Shown piece after piece: positions 8,271-15,952 of a DNA stretch of 58,693 nucleotides. The notes beneath the pieces were generated by a model. That model was not told where the DNA came from. It saw nothing but the letters and a program-made list of their open reading frames with translations, and did no database searches. The translations under genes and the position numbers were made by a program. Each line of letters starts with the position of its first letter. Position 1 is the first letter of the stretch. This DNA is from Pseudonocardia lacus (GTDB lineage Bacteria > Actinomycetota > Actinomycetes > Mycobacteriales > Pseudonocardiaceae). The stretch covers positions 1-58,693 of the forward strand of contig NZ_JAHDTH010000025.1 in NCBI RefSeq assembly GCF_018531445.1, in the 5' to 3' direction.

Positions 8271-9137
8271 TCAGACGTCGTCGGTGCGGCGGCGTTCGAG
8301 GAAGACGGTGTCGCGCCAGCGGTCGCGGTGCCGGCCGATGCGTTCGCGCAGGCCGAGGGTGCGGTAGCCGGCCGACTGGTGCAGGGCGATGCCGGCGCGG
8401 TTCTCCGGGAAGATCGAGGTCTGCAGGGTCCACAGCCCGGCCTCGTCGGCCGCGGTGACCTGCTTGTGGATCAGGGCCTTGCCGATGCCGCGGCCGCGGT
8501 GGCCCTCGCCGACGTAGATCGAGGTCTCGGCGACGCCGGTGTAGACCGGGCGCGTGGAGACGGGCCGGGCCGCGGCCCAACCGACGACCCGGCCGTCGAG
8601 TTCGGCGATCCACCGGTGCTCGGGTAGCCAGGAACGGTCGAGGGCGCGCCGGTCGGGCACCTCGGTCTCGAAGGTGGCGTCGCCGGTGGCGATCCCCTCG
8701 GCGTAGATGCGCCGCACGTCCGCCCAGTCGCCGGCGTCCATGGCCCGCACGGTGACGTCGTCGGGCAGGTCGGTCGGGCAGCACGGGCGCGGTCCGAGCA
8801 TGCCCATGACGGCGTCGGCGGCGTGCGGGAGCCCGGTGCAGCAGGCCGGGTTGACCGACACCAGGGTGGCGGTGCGTTCCTTGCGCAGGTGCACGAACCC
8901 GACGTCGGCGAGCTTGCGCAGGTGGTGCGAGCAGGTGGACTGGCTGATCCCCAGCTGCTCGGTCAGCTCCCCGACGGTCACCTCCCGCCCGCTCACGGCG
9001 ACGGCGTGCAGCAGCCGGACCCGCATGGGCTCGGCCAGGCACGCGAACCACTCGGCGTATCGCGCGGCATCGACCGGCGCGAGCTGGCCGGGTGTCGGCG
9101 CCGCGCTGATGTCGGAGAGAGGCAGGGTCGTGCTCAT
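8271..9137 (-). CDS. ArsR regulator fused to a GNAT acetyltransferase (ArsR-ArsN-like)
   Basis: Single protein of 288 aa with two domains. Residues about 20-115 form an ArsR winged helix (recognition helix QSTCSHHLRKL) with a likely As(III) thiol site from Cys69 and the pairs Cys99-Cys100 and Cys119-Cys120. Residues about 128-285 form a phosphinothricin-acetyltransferase-like GNAT domain with the acetyl-CoA loop GHRGRGIGK (212-220) and FPENRAGIALHQSAGY. ArsN1 enzymes of this type are known to acetylate the arsenical antibiotic arsinothricin. It is divergent from the flavin monooxygenase gene across a region with three operator copies, so it probably represses both directions. It is read as one continuous frame; no break is seen between domains. 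Confidence 0.92.
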   Translation of the reverse strand: MSTTLPLSDISAAPTPGQLAPVDAARYAEWFACLAEPMRVRLLHAVAVSGREVTVGELTEQLGISQSTCSHHLRKLADVGFVHLRKERTATLVSVNPACCTGLPHAADAVMGMLGPRPCCPTDLPDDVTVRAMDAGDWADVRRIYAEGIATGDATFETEVPDRRALDRSWLPEHRWIAELDGRVVGWAAARPVSTRPVYTGVAETSIYVGEGHRGRGIGKALIHKQVTAADEAGLWTLQTSIFPENRAGIALHQSAGYRTLGLRERIGRHRDRWRDTVFLERRRTDDV

Positions 9138-9146
9138 GCCGACCAG

Positions 9147-9225
9147 TATCGACGAACATCGATGGTTGCGTCAATCGACGCTCGTCGATACAGTCGGGCC
9201 GCATTGGATCGACGCACATCGATGG
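9147..9225. promoter_or_regulatory. Three ArsR-type operators in the divergent arsenic promoter
   Basis: Three copies of ATCGACG-NN-C(A/G)TCGAT lie between the ArsR-ArsN and monooxygenase starts: 9148-9163, 9174-9189 (perfect 7-bp arms, spacer CT) and 9208-9223. The third is 10 bases before the ATG at 9235 and overlaps its ribosome binding site. The same word recurs at 12770-12785. The form and place fit binding sites for the ArsR domains encoded here; binding is inferred. Confidence 0.75.
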
Positions 9226-9234
9226 AGGGACGCC

Positions 9235-10614
9235 ATGAGCGAGACCGCCCGCACGACGACACCCGACGAATCGCCCGTGGTGGTGATCGGCGCGGGTCCG
9301 GTGGGCCTGGCCGCCGCCGCGCAGCTGCTGGAGCGCGGGCTGCCGACGGTCGTCCTGGAAGCCGGCGCGACCGCGGGGGCCGCGGTGCGCGAGTGGCACC
9401 ACGTGCGGTTGTTCTCCCGCTGGGGCGAGCTGGTCGACACCGCGGCGGCGAAGGTGCTGGCCCCGACCGGCTGGCCGGAACCCGACCCCGACACGTACCC
9501 GACCGGTGCCGAGTGGGCGCAGCGCTACCTGCAGCCGCTGGCCGACGCCCTCGGCGACCGGGTCCACTACGGGGCCCGGGTCACCGGGGTCGCCCGGCGC
9601 GGCTGGGACCGGATCGTCGACGCCGCCCGCAGCACCGAGCCGCTGACCGTGCGGGTGCGGACCGCCGGCGGCGAGGCCAGGATCGCCGCGCGGGCCGTGG
9701 TCGACGCGTCCGGCACGTGGGAGCTGCCCAACCCGCTGGGGGCCGACGGGATGCCCGCGCTCGGCGAGGCCGCCGCAGCCGACCGCATCCGCTACCGCGT
9801 CCCCGACCTCACCGACCCCGCCGAGCGGATCCGCTACGCGGGAAAGCGGGTCGCGGTCGTGGGCAGCGGACACTCCGCGCTCACCGCGCTGGTCGCGTTC
9901 GCCGACCTCGCCGAGGTCACCCCCGGCACCCGCGTGGACTGGCTGCTGCGCCGCGGCCAGGTCGGCACCGCCTTCGGCGGCGGCGACGCCGACCAGCTCC
10001 CCGCCCGCGGCGCACTCGGGCAGCGCGCCCGCCGGGCCGCCGCGGCCGGGCACATCGGCACCGTCACCGGCTTCCGCACCAGCGCCGTGCACACCACCCC
10101 CGACGGGCTCGAACTGGAGTCCTTCGACGGCGCCCGCGTCGGCCCGGTCGACGAGGTCGTGGTGCTCACCGGGTTCCGTCCCGACCTGGGCCTGCTGTCC
10201 GAGGTCCGCCTCGACCTCGACCCGGTGCTGCAGGCCCCGCGCGCGCTGGCCCCGCTCGTGGACCCGAACGTGCACTCGTGCGGCACGGTCTACCCGCACG
10301 GCGCCGCCGAGCTGGCCCAGCCCGAGCCCGACCTGTACGTGGTGGGCATGAAGAGCTACGGCCGCGCACCGACGTTCCTCGCGCTGACCGGCTACGAACA
10401 GGTCCGCTCCGTCGCCGCGGCGATCGCCGGCGACCGGGCGGCCGCCGAGCGGGTCGAGCTGGTGCTGCCCGAGACCGGCGTCTGCGGCGGCGCCGGCCTA
10501 ATCGACCAGGCCGGCCCCGCCGAGACCGACGGCCCCGCGGCGGACGCCGGGGGTGGGTGCTGCGGGCCGGTCGCCCCGGTGCGACTCTCGCTCACCAGCG
10601 GCACACGCGGTTAG
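9235..10614 (+). CDS. Flavin-dependent monooxygenase/oxidoreductase of the arsenic island (ArsO-like)
   Basis: Protein of 459 aa with two dinucleotide-binding folds: VVVIGAGPVGLAAAAQL at residues about 15-31 (FAD) and VAVVGSGHSALTAL near 203-216 (NAD(P)H). This layout matches flavin-containing monooxygenases. The C-terminal tail is Cys-rich (GVCGGAG near 415, GGGCCGP near 440), which would suit thiol-reactive arsenicals. ATG at 9235 has GGAGG upstream; the frame extends further 5' only through the divergent gene. ArsO-type flavoproteins occur in other actinomycete ars operons (for example the Streptomyces arsRBOCT cluster), but their reaction is not well defined. It is followed by an MFS gene in the same direction. 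Confidence 0.85.
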   Translation: MSETARTTTPDESPVVVIGAGPVGLAAAAQLLERGLPTVVLEAGATAGAAVREWHHVRLFSRWGELVDTAAAKVLAPTGWPEPDPDTYPTGAEWAQRYLQPLADALGDRVHYGARVTGVARRGWDRIVDAARSTEPLTVRVRTAGGEARIAARAVVDASGTWELPNPLGADGMPALGEAAAADRIRYRVPDLTDPAERIRYAGKRVAVVGSGHSALTALVAFADLAEVTPGTRVDWLLRRGQVGTAFGGGDADQLPARGALGQRARRAAAAGHIGTVTGFRTSAVHTTPDGLELESFDGARVGPVDEVVVLTGFRPDLGLLSEVRLDLDPVLQAPRALAPLVDPNVHSCGTVYPHGAAELAQPEPDLYVVGMKSYGRAPTFLALTGYEQVRSVAAAIAGDRAAAERVELVLPETGVCGGAGLIDQAGPAETDGPAADAGGGCCGPVAPVRLSLTSGTRG

Positions 10615-10644
10615 CCACCCGTCCCGAGCGGAGTCCGAGTCCTG

Positions 10645-11910
10645 GTGCGATCCGAGCCCACCGACGCGGCGCCCGGCGCGCTCTCGCCCGCCGGGCTCCG
10701 CCGCGTCCTGGCCGTGCTCTGCGGCACCGAGATCACCAGCTGGGGAGTGCTCTACTACGCCTTCCCCGTGCTGGCCCCCGGCATCGCGGCCGACACGGGC
10801 TGGTCGATCGGCACCGTCACCGCGGCGTTCTCCCTCGGCCTGGTCGTCTCCGCGGTCGTCGGCATCCCCGCCGGGCGCCGGCTCGACCGCCACGGCCCGC
10901 GCCGGGTCATGACCGCCGGCTCGGTGATCGCCGTGCCCGCGGTCGTCGGGATCGCCACCGCCCCGACGCTGCCGTGGTTCTTCGCCTCCTGGGCGCTGGC
11001 CGGGGTGGCCATGGCCGGGGTGCTCTACCAGCCCGCGTTCGCCGCGCTCACGCGCTGGTGGGGACCGCGGCGGGTCACCGCCCTCACCGCCGTCACCCTG
11101 CTCGCCGGACTGGCCAGCACCATCTTCGCCCCGCTCACCGCCGCCCTGGCCGGGCCCCTCGGGTGGCGCGGCACCTACCTCGTCCTGGCCGGCGTGCTCG
11201 GCGTGCTCACCATCCCCGCGCACCTGTTCGGGCTGCGCGGCCCGTGGCCGGACGCCGACCCGGGCGAGACCCCCGCCCACCTCGACGCCGACCCGGCCCG
11301 CGTCACCCGCAGCCGGCCGTTCGTGCTGCTGGTCGCCGCGGTCGCGCTGGGCACGTTCTCGGCGTTCGCGGTGGTGGTCAACCAGGTGCCGCTGCTGATC
11401 GAGCGCGGGATGACCACCAGCGCCGCCGCCTGGGCGCTGGGCCTCGGCGGCCTCGGCCAGGTCCTCGGCCGGCTCGGCTACGCCCGCCTGTCCGCACACA
11501 CCGGCGTGCGCACCCGAACGGCGCTGGTCCTGGCCGCCACCGCCGCGACCACCGCCCTGCTCGCCGCCCTGCCGGGCCCGTCCGGACTGCTGATCGCCGT
11601 GGCGATGCTCACCGGCGCGGCCCGCGGGGTGCTCACGCTGCTGCAGGCCACCGCCGTCAGCGACCGCTGGGGCGCGGCGCACTACGGGCGCCTCGGTGCC
11701 GTCCTGTCCGCACCCGCCATGATCGCCACCGCCCTGGCCCCGTGGGCCGGTGCCGCGCTCTCCGAACTGCTCGGCGGCTACCCCGCGGTGTTCGGACTGC
11801 TCGCCGGGATCGCCGCGCTGGCCGCCGTGCTCGCGCTCGGCACCGTTCCGCGCCACCCGGCGAGCACCGCCCCCGCTCCGGAGGCGCCTCGGCCGGCCGG
11901 CGGCGAGTAG
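10645..11910 (+). CDS. MFS transporter of the arsenic island
   Basis: Major facilitator of 421 aa with about 12 hydrophobic segments and a central loop near residues 195-220. The loop 2-3 motif GRRLDRHGPRRVM (near residue 75) is the family signature. GTG at 10645 starts 30 bases after the monooxygenase stop, so the two are probably one message. As no Acr3 or ArsB gene is present in the island, this carrier is the only candidate exporter here. It could move a product of the monooxygenase, the acetyltransferase or ArsM, which is inference. It is not obviously ArsJ: the partner dehydrogenase of the ArsJ system is missing. Confidence 0.88.
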   Translation: MRSEPTDAAPGALSPAGLRRVLAVLCGTEITSWGVLYYAFPVLAPGIAADTGWSIGTVTAAFSLGLVVSAVVGIPAGRRLDRHGPRRVMTAGSVIAVPAVVGIATAPTLPWFFASWALAGVAMAGVLYQPAFAALTRWWGPRRVTALTAVTLLAGLASTIFAPLTAALAGPLGWRGTYLVLAGVLGVLTIPAHLFGLRGPWPDADPGETPAHLDADPARVTRSRPFVLLVAAVALGTFSAFAVVVNQVPLLIERGMTTSAAAWALGLGGLGQVLGRLGYARLSAHTGVRTRTALVLAATAATTALLAALPGPSGLLIAVAMLTGAARGVLTLLQATAVSDRWGAAHYGRLGAVLSAPAMIATALAPWAGAALSELLGGYPAVFGLLAGIAALAAVLALGTVPRHPASTAPAPEAPRPAGGE

Positions 11911-11937
11911 CCCGCGGTCAGCGCGCCGTCGCGGGCT
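11909..11937. terminator. Hairpin between the convergent MFS and arsM genes
   Basis: AGCCCGCG (11909-11916) pairs exactly with CGCGGGCT (11930-11937) across a 13-base loop. It lies in the 7-base gap between convergent genes and runs into the last codons of arsM, so it may serve both strands. No U-tract follows, as is common in high-GC actinomycetes. Confidence 0.5.
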
Positions 11938-12754
11938 TGCGGGCGCGGACGATGGCCGAGGCGGCGTGCTCGTGCACCCGGTGGGTCTCGACGATCTCGA
12001 CGTCGGCCAGGCCGGCGGCGGTCAGGGCCCGCTCGAACTCGGTGCGGGTCAGGGCGCCGGCCACGCACCCGGTCCACCGGGTCGTGTCGGCGCGGGTGGC
12101 CGCGTCCATGTCGGGGTCGGCGATCACGTCCGACACCGCGAACCGGCCGCCGGGGCGCAGCACCCGCGCGGCCTCGCGCAGCACAGCGGTCTTGTCCGCG
12201 GCCAGGTTGATCACGCAGTTGGAGATCACCACGTCCACGCCGGCGTCGGGCAGCGGGATGTCCTCCAGGTAGCCCTGCAGGAACTCGACGTTGTCCACCC
12301 CCGCCGCGGCGGCGTTGGCCCGGGCCAGCTCCAGCATCTCCGGGGTCATGTCCAGCCCGTAGGCGCGCCCGCCGGGCGCCACCCGCCGCGCCGAGATCAG
12401 CACGTCCGCCCCGGCGCCCGAGCCCAGGTCCAGCACCACCTCCCCGGGGCGCAGGTCCGCGACGGCGGTGGGCACCCCGCAGCCCAACGACGCCGACACC
12501 GCCGTCGGCGGCACTCCGGCGGCCTCGGCGGGGTCGTAGAGCCGCCCGCCGAAGGCGACCTCCACCGGTCCGCAGCCACCCCCGGGTCCGCAGCAGCCGT
12601 CGCTCTCCAGGGCGTGGACCTCGACGGCGCGGGCCTCGTCGGGAGCGCCGGCCGCGGCACGGACCGCGGCGGCGGCGTAGCGGGCCCGCACGACATCGCG
12701 GATCTCCTGCGGCGTCGCGGTCGAGCCGGTGGCCGGCTGGTTCTGGTCGGGCAC
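11918..12754 (-). CDS. arsM: Arsenite S-adenosylmethionine methyltransferase ArsM
   Basis: Methyltransferase of 278 aa that would convert As(III) to methylated arsenicals. The SAM site is DLGSGAGAD at 109-117, and ISNCVINL at 177-184 is diagnostic for ArsM. Conserved cysteines appear at Cys54/55/61 (DGCCGPGGGCGP), Cys92 (SLGCGVP), Cys180 and Cys230 (RWTGCVAG), matching the arsenic-binding set of this family. GTG at 12754 is chosen because a longer frame to 12886 would cross the operators and the divergent arsR. It is divergent from arsR across 74 bases that hold two operator-like palindromes. Confidence 0.93.
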   Translation of the reverse strand: MPDQNQPATGSTATPQEIRDVVRARYAAAAVRAAAGAPDEARAVEVHALESDGCCGPGGGCGPVEVAFGGRLYDPAEAAGVPPTAVSASLGCGVPTAVADLRPGEVVLDLGSGAGADVLISARRVAPGGRAYGLDMTPEMLELARANAAAAGVDNVEFLQGYLEDIPLPDAGVDVVISNCVINLAADKTAVLREAARVLRPGGRFAVSDVIADPDMDAATRADTTRWTGCVAGALTRTEFERALTAAGLADVEIVETHRVHEHAASAIVRARKPATAR

Positions 12755-12769
12755 GTCGCACCCCCGTGT

Positions 12770-12820
12770 ATCGACGAATGTCGAATCAGAGGTTGCTCGC
12801 TTGCATCGACAGCTGTCAAG
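12770..12820. promoter_or_regulatory. Two operator-like palindromes between arsM and arsR
   Basis: ATCGACGAATGTCGAA (12770-12785) matches the 9.1-9.2 kb operator word, and ATCGACAGCTGTCAAG (12805-12820) contains the perfect palindrome GACAGCTGTC (12808-12817). Both lie in the short gap between divergent arsM and arsR. This fits autoregulation by ArsR and possible cross-talk with the ArsR-ArsN fusion. Confidence 0.65.
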
Positions 12821-12828
12821 GTAGACGC

Positions 12829-13200
12829 GTGTCGAATCGGAGCCGGGTGGTCGCCGAGCCGGCCGACGTGGTCGGCTGCTGTTCACCGCTGGCGCGCGAG
12901 CCCCTCGACGCCGAGCAGGCCGTCGACCTGTCCCGATCGTTCAAAGCGCTCGGCGACCCCGTCCGGCTGCGCCTGCTGTCCCTGATCGCCTCCCACGAGG
13001 GCGGCGAGGCGTGCGTGTGCGAGCTGACCGACACCTTCGAGGTCACCGGCCCGACGATCTCCCACCACCTCAAGGTGCTGCGCGAGGCCGGGCTGATCAC
13101 CGGCGAGCGCCGCGGCACCTGGGTCTACTACCGCGCCGACCCCGACGCCCTGCGCCGGCTCTCCGACGTGCTCGCCACCGGCCGGCCCATCCCGGCGTGA
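12829..13200 (+). CDS. arsR: ArsR-family arsenic-responsive repressor
   Basis: Winged-helix repressor of 123 aa. The classical metal motif appears as ACVCELTD (Cys62-Val-Cys64) in helix alpha-3, with a further N-terminal Cys17-Cys18 pair; together they can hold As(III) as in known CVC-type ArsR proteins. The recognition region is TGPTISHHLKVLREAGL. GTG at 12829 is preferred over the in-frame ATG at 12766, which would place the N-terminus across both operators. The arsC gene follows 16 bases later in the same direction. Confidence 0.92.
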   Translation: MSNRSRVVAEPADVVGCCSPLAREPLDAEQAVDLSRSFKALGDPVRLRLLSLIASHEGGEACVCELTDTFEVTGPTISHHLKVLREAGLITGERRGTWVYYRADPDALRRLSDVLATGRPIPA

Positions 13201-13216
13201 ACCCCAGGGAGCCATC

Positions 13217-13624
13217 GTGACGACCGTCCCCGAAGTGCTCTTCGTCTGCGTCCACAACGCCGGCCGCTCCCAGATGGCCGCCGCCCTGCTCGACCACCAC
13301 GCCCACGGCACCGTCACGGTCCGCTCCGCCGGATCGGCCCCCGCCGACACCGTCAACCCCGCCGTCCGCGAGGTCATGGCCGAGATCGGCCTCGACATCG
13401 CCGGCGAGTACCCCAAGCCCCTCACCGACGACGCCGTCCGGGCCGCGGACGTCGTCATCACCATGGGCTGCGGGGACGCCTGCCCCGTCTTCGCCGGCAA
13501 GCGCTACCTCGACTGGGAGCTCGCCGACCCCGCCGGCAAGACCGTCGACCAGATCCGGCCCATCCGCGACGAGATCGACCGCCGCGTCCGCGCACTGCTC
13601 ACCGAGCTCGTTCCGGCGATCTGA
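13217..13624 (+). CDS. arsC: Arsenate reductase, low-molecular-weight phosphatase type
   Basis: Protein of 135 aa that reduces As(V) to As(III) by a thiol cascade. The P-loop CVHNAGRS begins at Cys11, and Cys85 and Cys89 (GCGDACP) stand where the resolving cysteines of the thioredoxin-linked ArsC family lie. Asp104 in WELADPAG is the likely general acid. GTG at 13217 follows CAGGGAGCCATC. It is co-directional with arsR. Its As(III) product would be the substrate of ArsM in this island. Confidence 0.93.
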   Translation: MTTVPEVLFVCVHNAGRSQMAAALLDHHAHGTVTVRSAGSAPADTVNPAVREVMAEIGLDIAGEYPKPLTDDAVRAADVVITMGCGDACPVFAGKRYLDWELADPAGKTVDQIRPIRDEIDRRVRALLTELVPAI

Positions 13625-13779
13625 CGCCGTCGTACCCGCCGGCCGCGCGATGCCGGGCGCGGCGACGTGATCACCGGCGAAGAATTCCGGGACGGCGGTC
13701 GGATCCGGCGGCCTCCCGGTCGTCTCACTGGTAGCGGCCCCGTGCCGCGGGACGACCGACCACCAGGAGGAGCACCACG

Positions 13780-14274
13780 ATGACGACACCGGCCAAGCCC
13801 GACCCCGTTCCCGACACGTACCGGCGGGTGACGCCGTGCCTGGTCGTGCAGGGCGCCGCGAAGGCGCTGCAGTTCTACGCCGAGGTCTTCGGCGCGACCG
13901 AGCGCATGCGGTTCCCGGGCCCGGGTGGCAGCATCCCCCACGCGGAGATCGTGATCGGGGACGCGGTGGTCATCGTCGAGGACGAGGACCCGCAGCGGGG
14001 CACGACCGCCCCACCGGCCGGCGGGCTTCCCGGCACCCCGGTGTTCCAGTTCGTCTACGTCGAGGACGTGGACGCCGTGGTGGCCCGGGCTGCCGCCCTG
14101 GGCGCAACCGTGCGGCGCGCCCCGCAGGACCAGTTCTACGGTGACCGGGACGGCTTCATCGTGGACCCGTTCGGGCACGGCTGGGTCGTCGCGACCCACG
14201 TCGAGGACGTGGGTCCGCAGGAGATGGCGCGTCGGATGGCGGCGTGGACCGAGCCGGCGCAGGCGGAGGAGTGA
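13780..14274 (+). CDS. VOC-superfamily (PhnB-like) protein
   Basis: Small cytosolic VOC-fold protein of 164 aa: TPCLVVQGAAKALQFYAEVF at residues about 18-37, then PHAEIVIGDAVVIVEDED, and C-terminal DRDGFIVDPFGHGWVVATH. Such proteins are often listed as glyoxalase/bleomycin-resistance-like without known substrate. AGGAGGAG lies directly upstream. It is 3 bases before the YCII/ECF pair and probably belongs to that unit, since ECF42-type clusters often include VOC and YCII proteins. Confidence 0.88.
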   Translation: MTTPAKPDPVPDTYRRVTPCLVVQGAAKALQFYAEVFGATERMRFPGPGGSIPHAEIVIGDAVVIVEDEDPQRGTTAPPAGGLPGTPVFQFVYVEDVDAVVARAAALGATVRRAPQDQFYGDRDGFIVDPFGHGWVVATHVEDVGPQEMARRMAAWTEPAQAEE

Positions 14275-14277
14275 CCC

Positions 14278-14619
14278 GTGAAGTACGTGCTGATGTTCGC
14301 CGACACCGAGCAGTTCGCCGCCGACCTGGCCGCCATGGGAGAGGGTGAGCGGGCGCGCGCCTACGCCCGCGTGCAGGAGTGGTTCGCCGAGAACCAGGAC
14401 AAGATCACCCACCACGCGCACCTGATGCCGCCGGAGACCGCCACCACCGTGCGGTTGGACGGCGGCGAGCCGTTGACCACGGACGGGCCGTACGTGGAGG
14501 GCAAGGAGGTGGTCAGCGGCTACGCCGAGATCGACGTGGCCGACCTGGACGAAGCGCTGCGGCTGGCCAGGACGTGGCCGGCGTGTCCGGTGGTGGAGAT
14601 CCGGCCCATCGCCTCATGA
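14278..14619 (+). CDS. YCII/DGPF-domain protein
   Basis: Protein of 113 aa with the YCII-related (DGPF) fold. The conserved motif appears as TTDGPYVEGKEVVSGY near residues 62-77, and the N-terminus KYVLMFADTEQ is typical. DGPF proteins are known genomic partners of ECF42 sigma factors, and the next gene is such a sigma factor with a 4-base overlap (ATGA). A role as a partner or target of that sigma factor is inferred. Confidence 0.9.
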   Translation: MKYVLMFADTEQFAADLAAMGEGERARAYARVQEWFAENQDKITHHAHLMPPETATTVRLDGGEPLTTDGPYVEGKEVVSGYAEIDVADLDEALRLARTWPACPVVEIRPIAS

Positions 14620-15812
14620 CCCGAGCGGGGCACGCCGAGCTGGCCCGCGTGGTGCGCGACCACGCGGGCCGGCTCGCCGCCGCCCTCGTCCACCTCGTCG
14701 GCGACTTCTCCGCCGCCGAGGACCTGGTCCAGGACGCCATCGAGGCCGCGCTGGCCCACTGGCCGGTCGAGGGCATCCCCGATCGCCCGGACGCCTGGCT
14801 CTACGCCGTGGCCCGCCGCCGCGGCCTGGACGTGCTGCGCCGGGAGAGCCGGCACCGCCAGAAGCTGGCGCTGGTGGCGTGGCCCGCCGAGCCGCTGCCC
14901 GACGACCGGCTCCGGTTGATCTTCACCTGCTGCCACCCCGCGCTGCCCCGCTCCGCCCAGGTCGCGCTCACCCTGCGGGTGGTGTGCGGCCTGACCACCG
15001 CCCAGATCGCCAAGGCGTTCCTCGTCCCGGAGAGCACCGTCGGGCAGCGCATCACCCGCGCGAAGCGCAAGATCAGCGACGCCGGCATCCCGTACCGGAT
15101 CCCCGCCGACGACGAGCTCCGCGACCGCCTCGGCGTGGTCCTCGCCGTGATCTACCTGCTGTTCAACGAGGGCTACCTGTCCAGCGGCGGCCAGCAGGCG
15201 CAGTCCCGCGACCTCGCCGACGACGCCGAGTTCCTCGCGGCCCTGCTGCACCTGCTCATGCCCACCGAACCCGAGGTCGCCGGGCTGCTCGCACTGATCC
15301 GGCTGCACCGGGCGCGGCGCGCGGCCCGCTTCGACGAGGACGACGAGATCATCCAGCTCCAGCACCAGGACCGCTCCCGATGGGACCACGACGCCATCGC
15401 CGACGCCTCCCGGCTGATCGGGCGCGCCGCCGCCCTCCGGCGACCCGGGCCCTGCCAGCTGCAAGCCGCCATCGTCGCCTGCCACGCCGAGGCCGAACGC
15501 TGGGAGGACACCGACTGGACCCAGATCGTCGTGCTCTACGACATGCTGCTGCACCTCGCCCCGACCCCGGTGACCCGGCTGCACCGCGCGATCGCCCTGC
15601 GCTACGTCACCGGACCGGCCGCCGCGCTGCGCGAAGTGGACGCCCTCAGCGACGACCTGGGCGACTACCACCTGTTCCACGCCACCCGCGCGGAACTCCT
15701 CCGCGACCTCGGCCACGCCGACCGGGCACGAGCGGCGGACGAACGCGCCCTCACCCTCACCGCCAACCCGGCCGAGCGGTCGTTGCTCCGCCAGCGGCTC
15801 AGCTGGGCCTGA
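14616..15812 (+). CDS. ECF sigma factor, ECF42-like with long C-terminal extension
   Basis: Sigma-70-type extracytoplasmic-function sigma factor of 398 aa. Sigma-2 lies at about residues 10-75 (FSAAEDLVQDAIEAAL) and sigma-4 near 110-160 (LTTAQIAKAFLVPESTVGQR). The remaining 230 residues form the TPR-like C-terminal extension of this group (VIYLLFNEGYLSSGG, then LHRAIALRYV). No anti-sigma factor gene adjoins, as expected when the extension takes over control. The start overlaps the YCII stop. Confidence 0.92.
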   Translation: MTRAGHAELARVVRDHAGRLAAALVHLVGDFSAAEDLVQDAIEAALAHWPVEGIPDRPDAWLYAVARRRGLDVLRRESRHRQKLALVAWPAEPLPDDRLRLIFTCCHPALPRSAQVALTLRVVCGLTTAQIAKAFLVPESTVGQRITRAKRKISDAGIPYRIPADDELRDRLGVVLAVIYLLFNEGYLSSGGQQAQSRDLADDAEFLAALLHLLMPTEPEVAGLLALIRLHRARRAARFDEDDEIIQLQHQDRSRWDHDAIADASRLIGRAAALRRPGPCQLQAAIVACHAEAERWEDTDWTQIVVLYDMLLHLAPTPVTRLHRAIALRYVTGPAAALREVDALSDDLGDYHLFHATRAELLRDLGHADRARAADERALTLTANPAERSLLRQRLSWA

Positions 15813-15836
15813 CGGACCTCGACACTCCGCGCGGGA

Positions 15837-15946
15837 CCGCATCCATGCGGAAGTCCGTGCGATTGTCCATGAACGTCCGGCCACGGCCCCGACCACTCGA
15901 ACCGCCCGGCGCGCACACCGCCGAGGACGACGTACGCGGACTTCCG
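15837..15946. terminator. Inverted repeats between convergent sigma-factor and VOC genes
   Basis: CCGCATCCATGCGG (15837-15850) is a short stem. CGGAAGTCCG (15848-15857) is the exact reverse complement of CGGACTTCCG (15937-15946). They occupy the 140-base gap between convergent genes and may act as a two-way terminator. No U-tract was seen. Confidence 0.4.
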
Positions 15947-15952
15947 GACCGA

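Noticed and set aside
6670-10299. Minus-strand open frame of 1209 codons
   Set aside because: Runs through five convincing genes on both strands and has no domain; long only because high GC removes stop codons.
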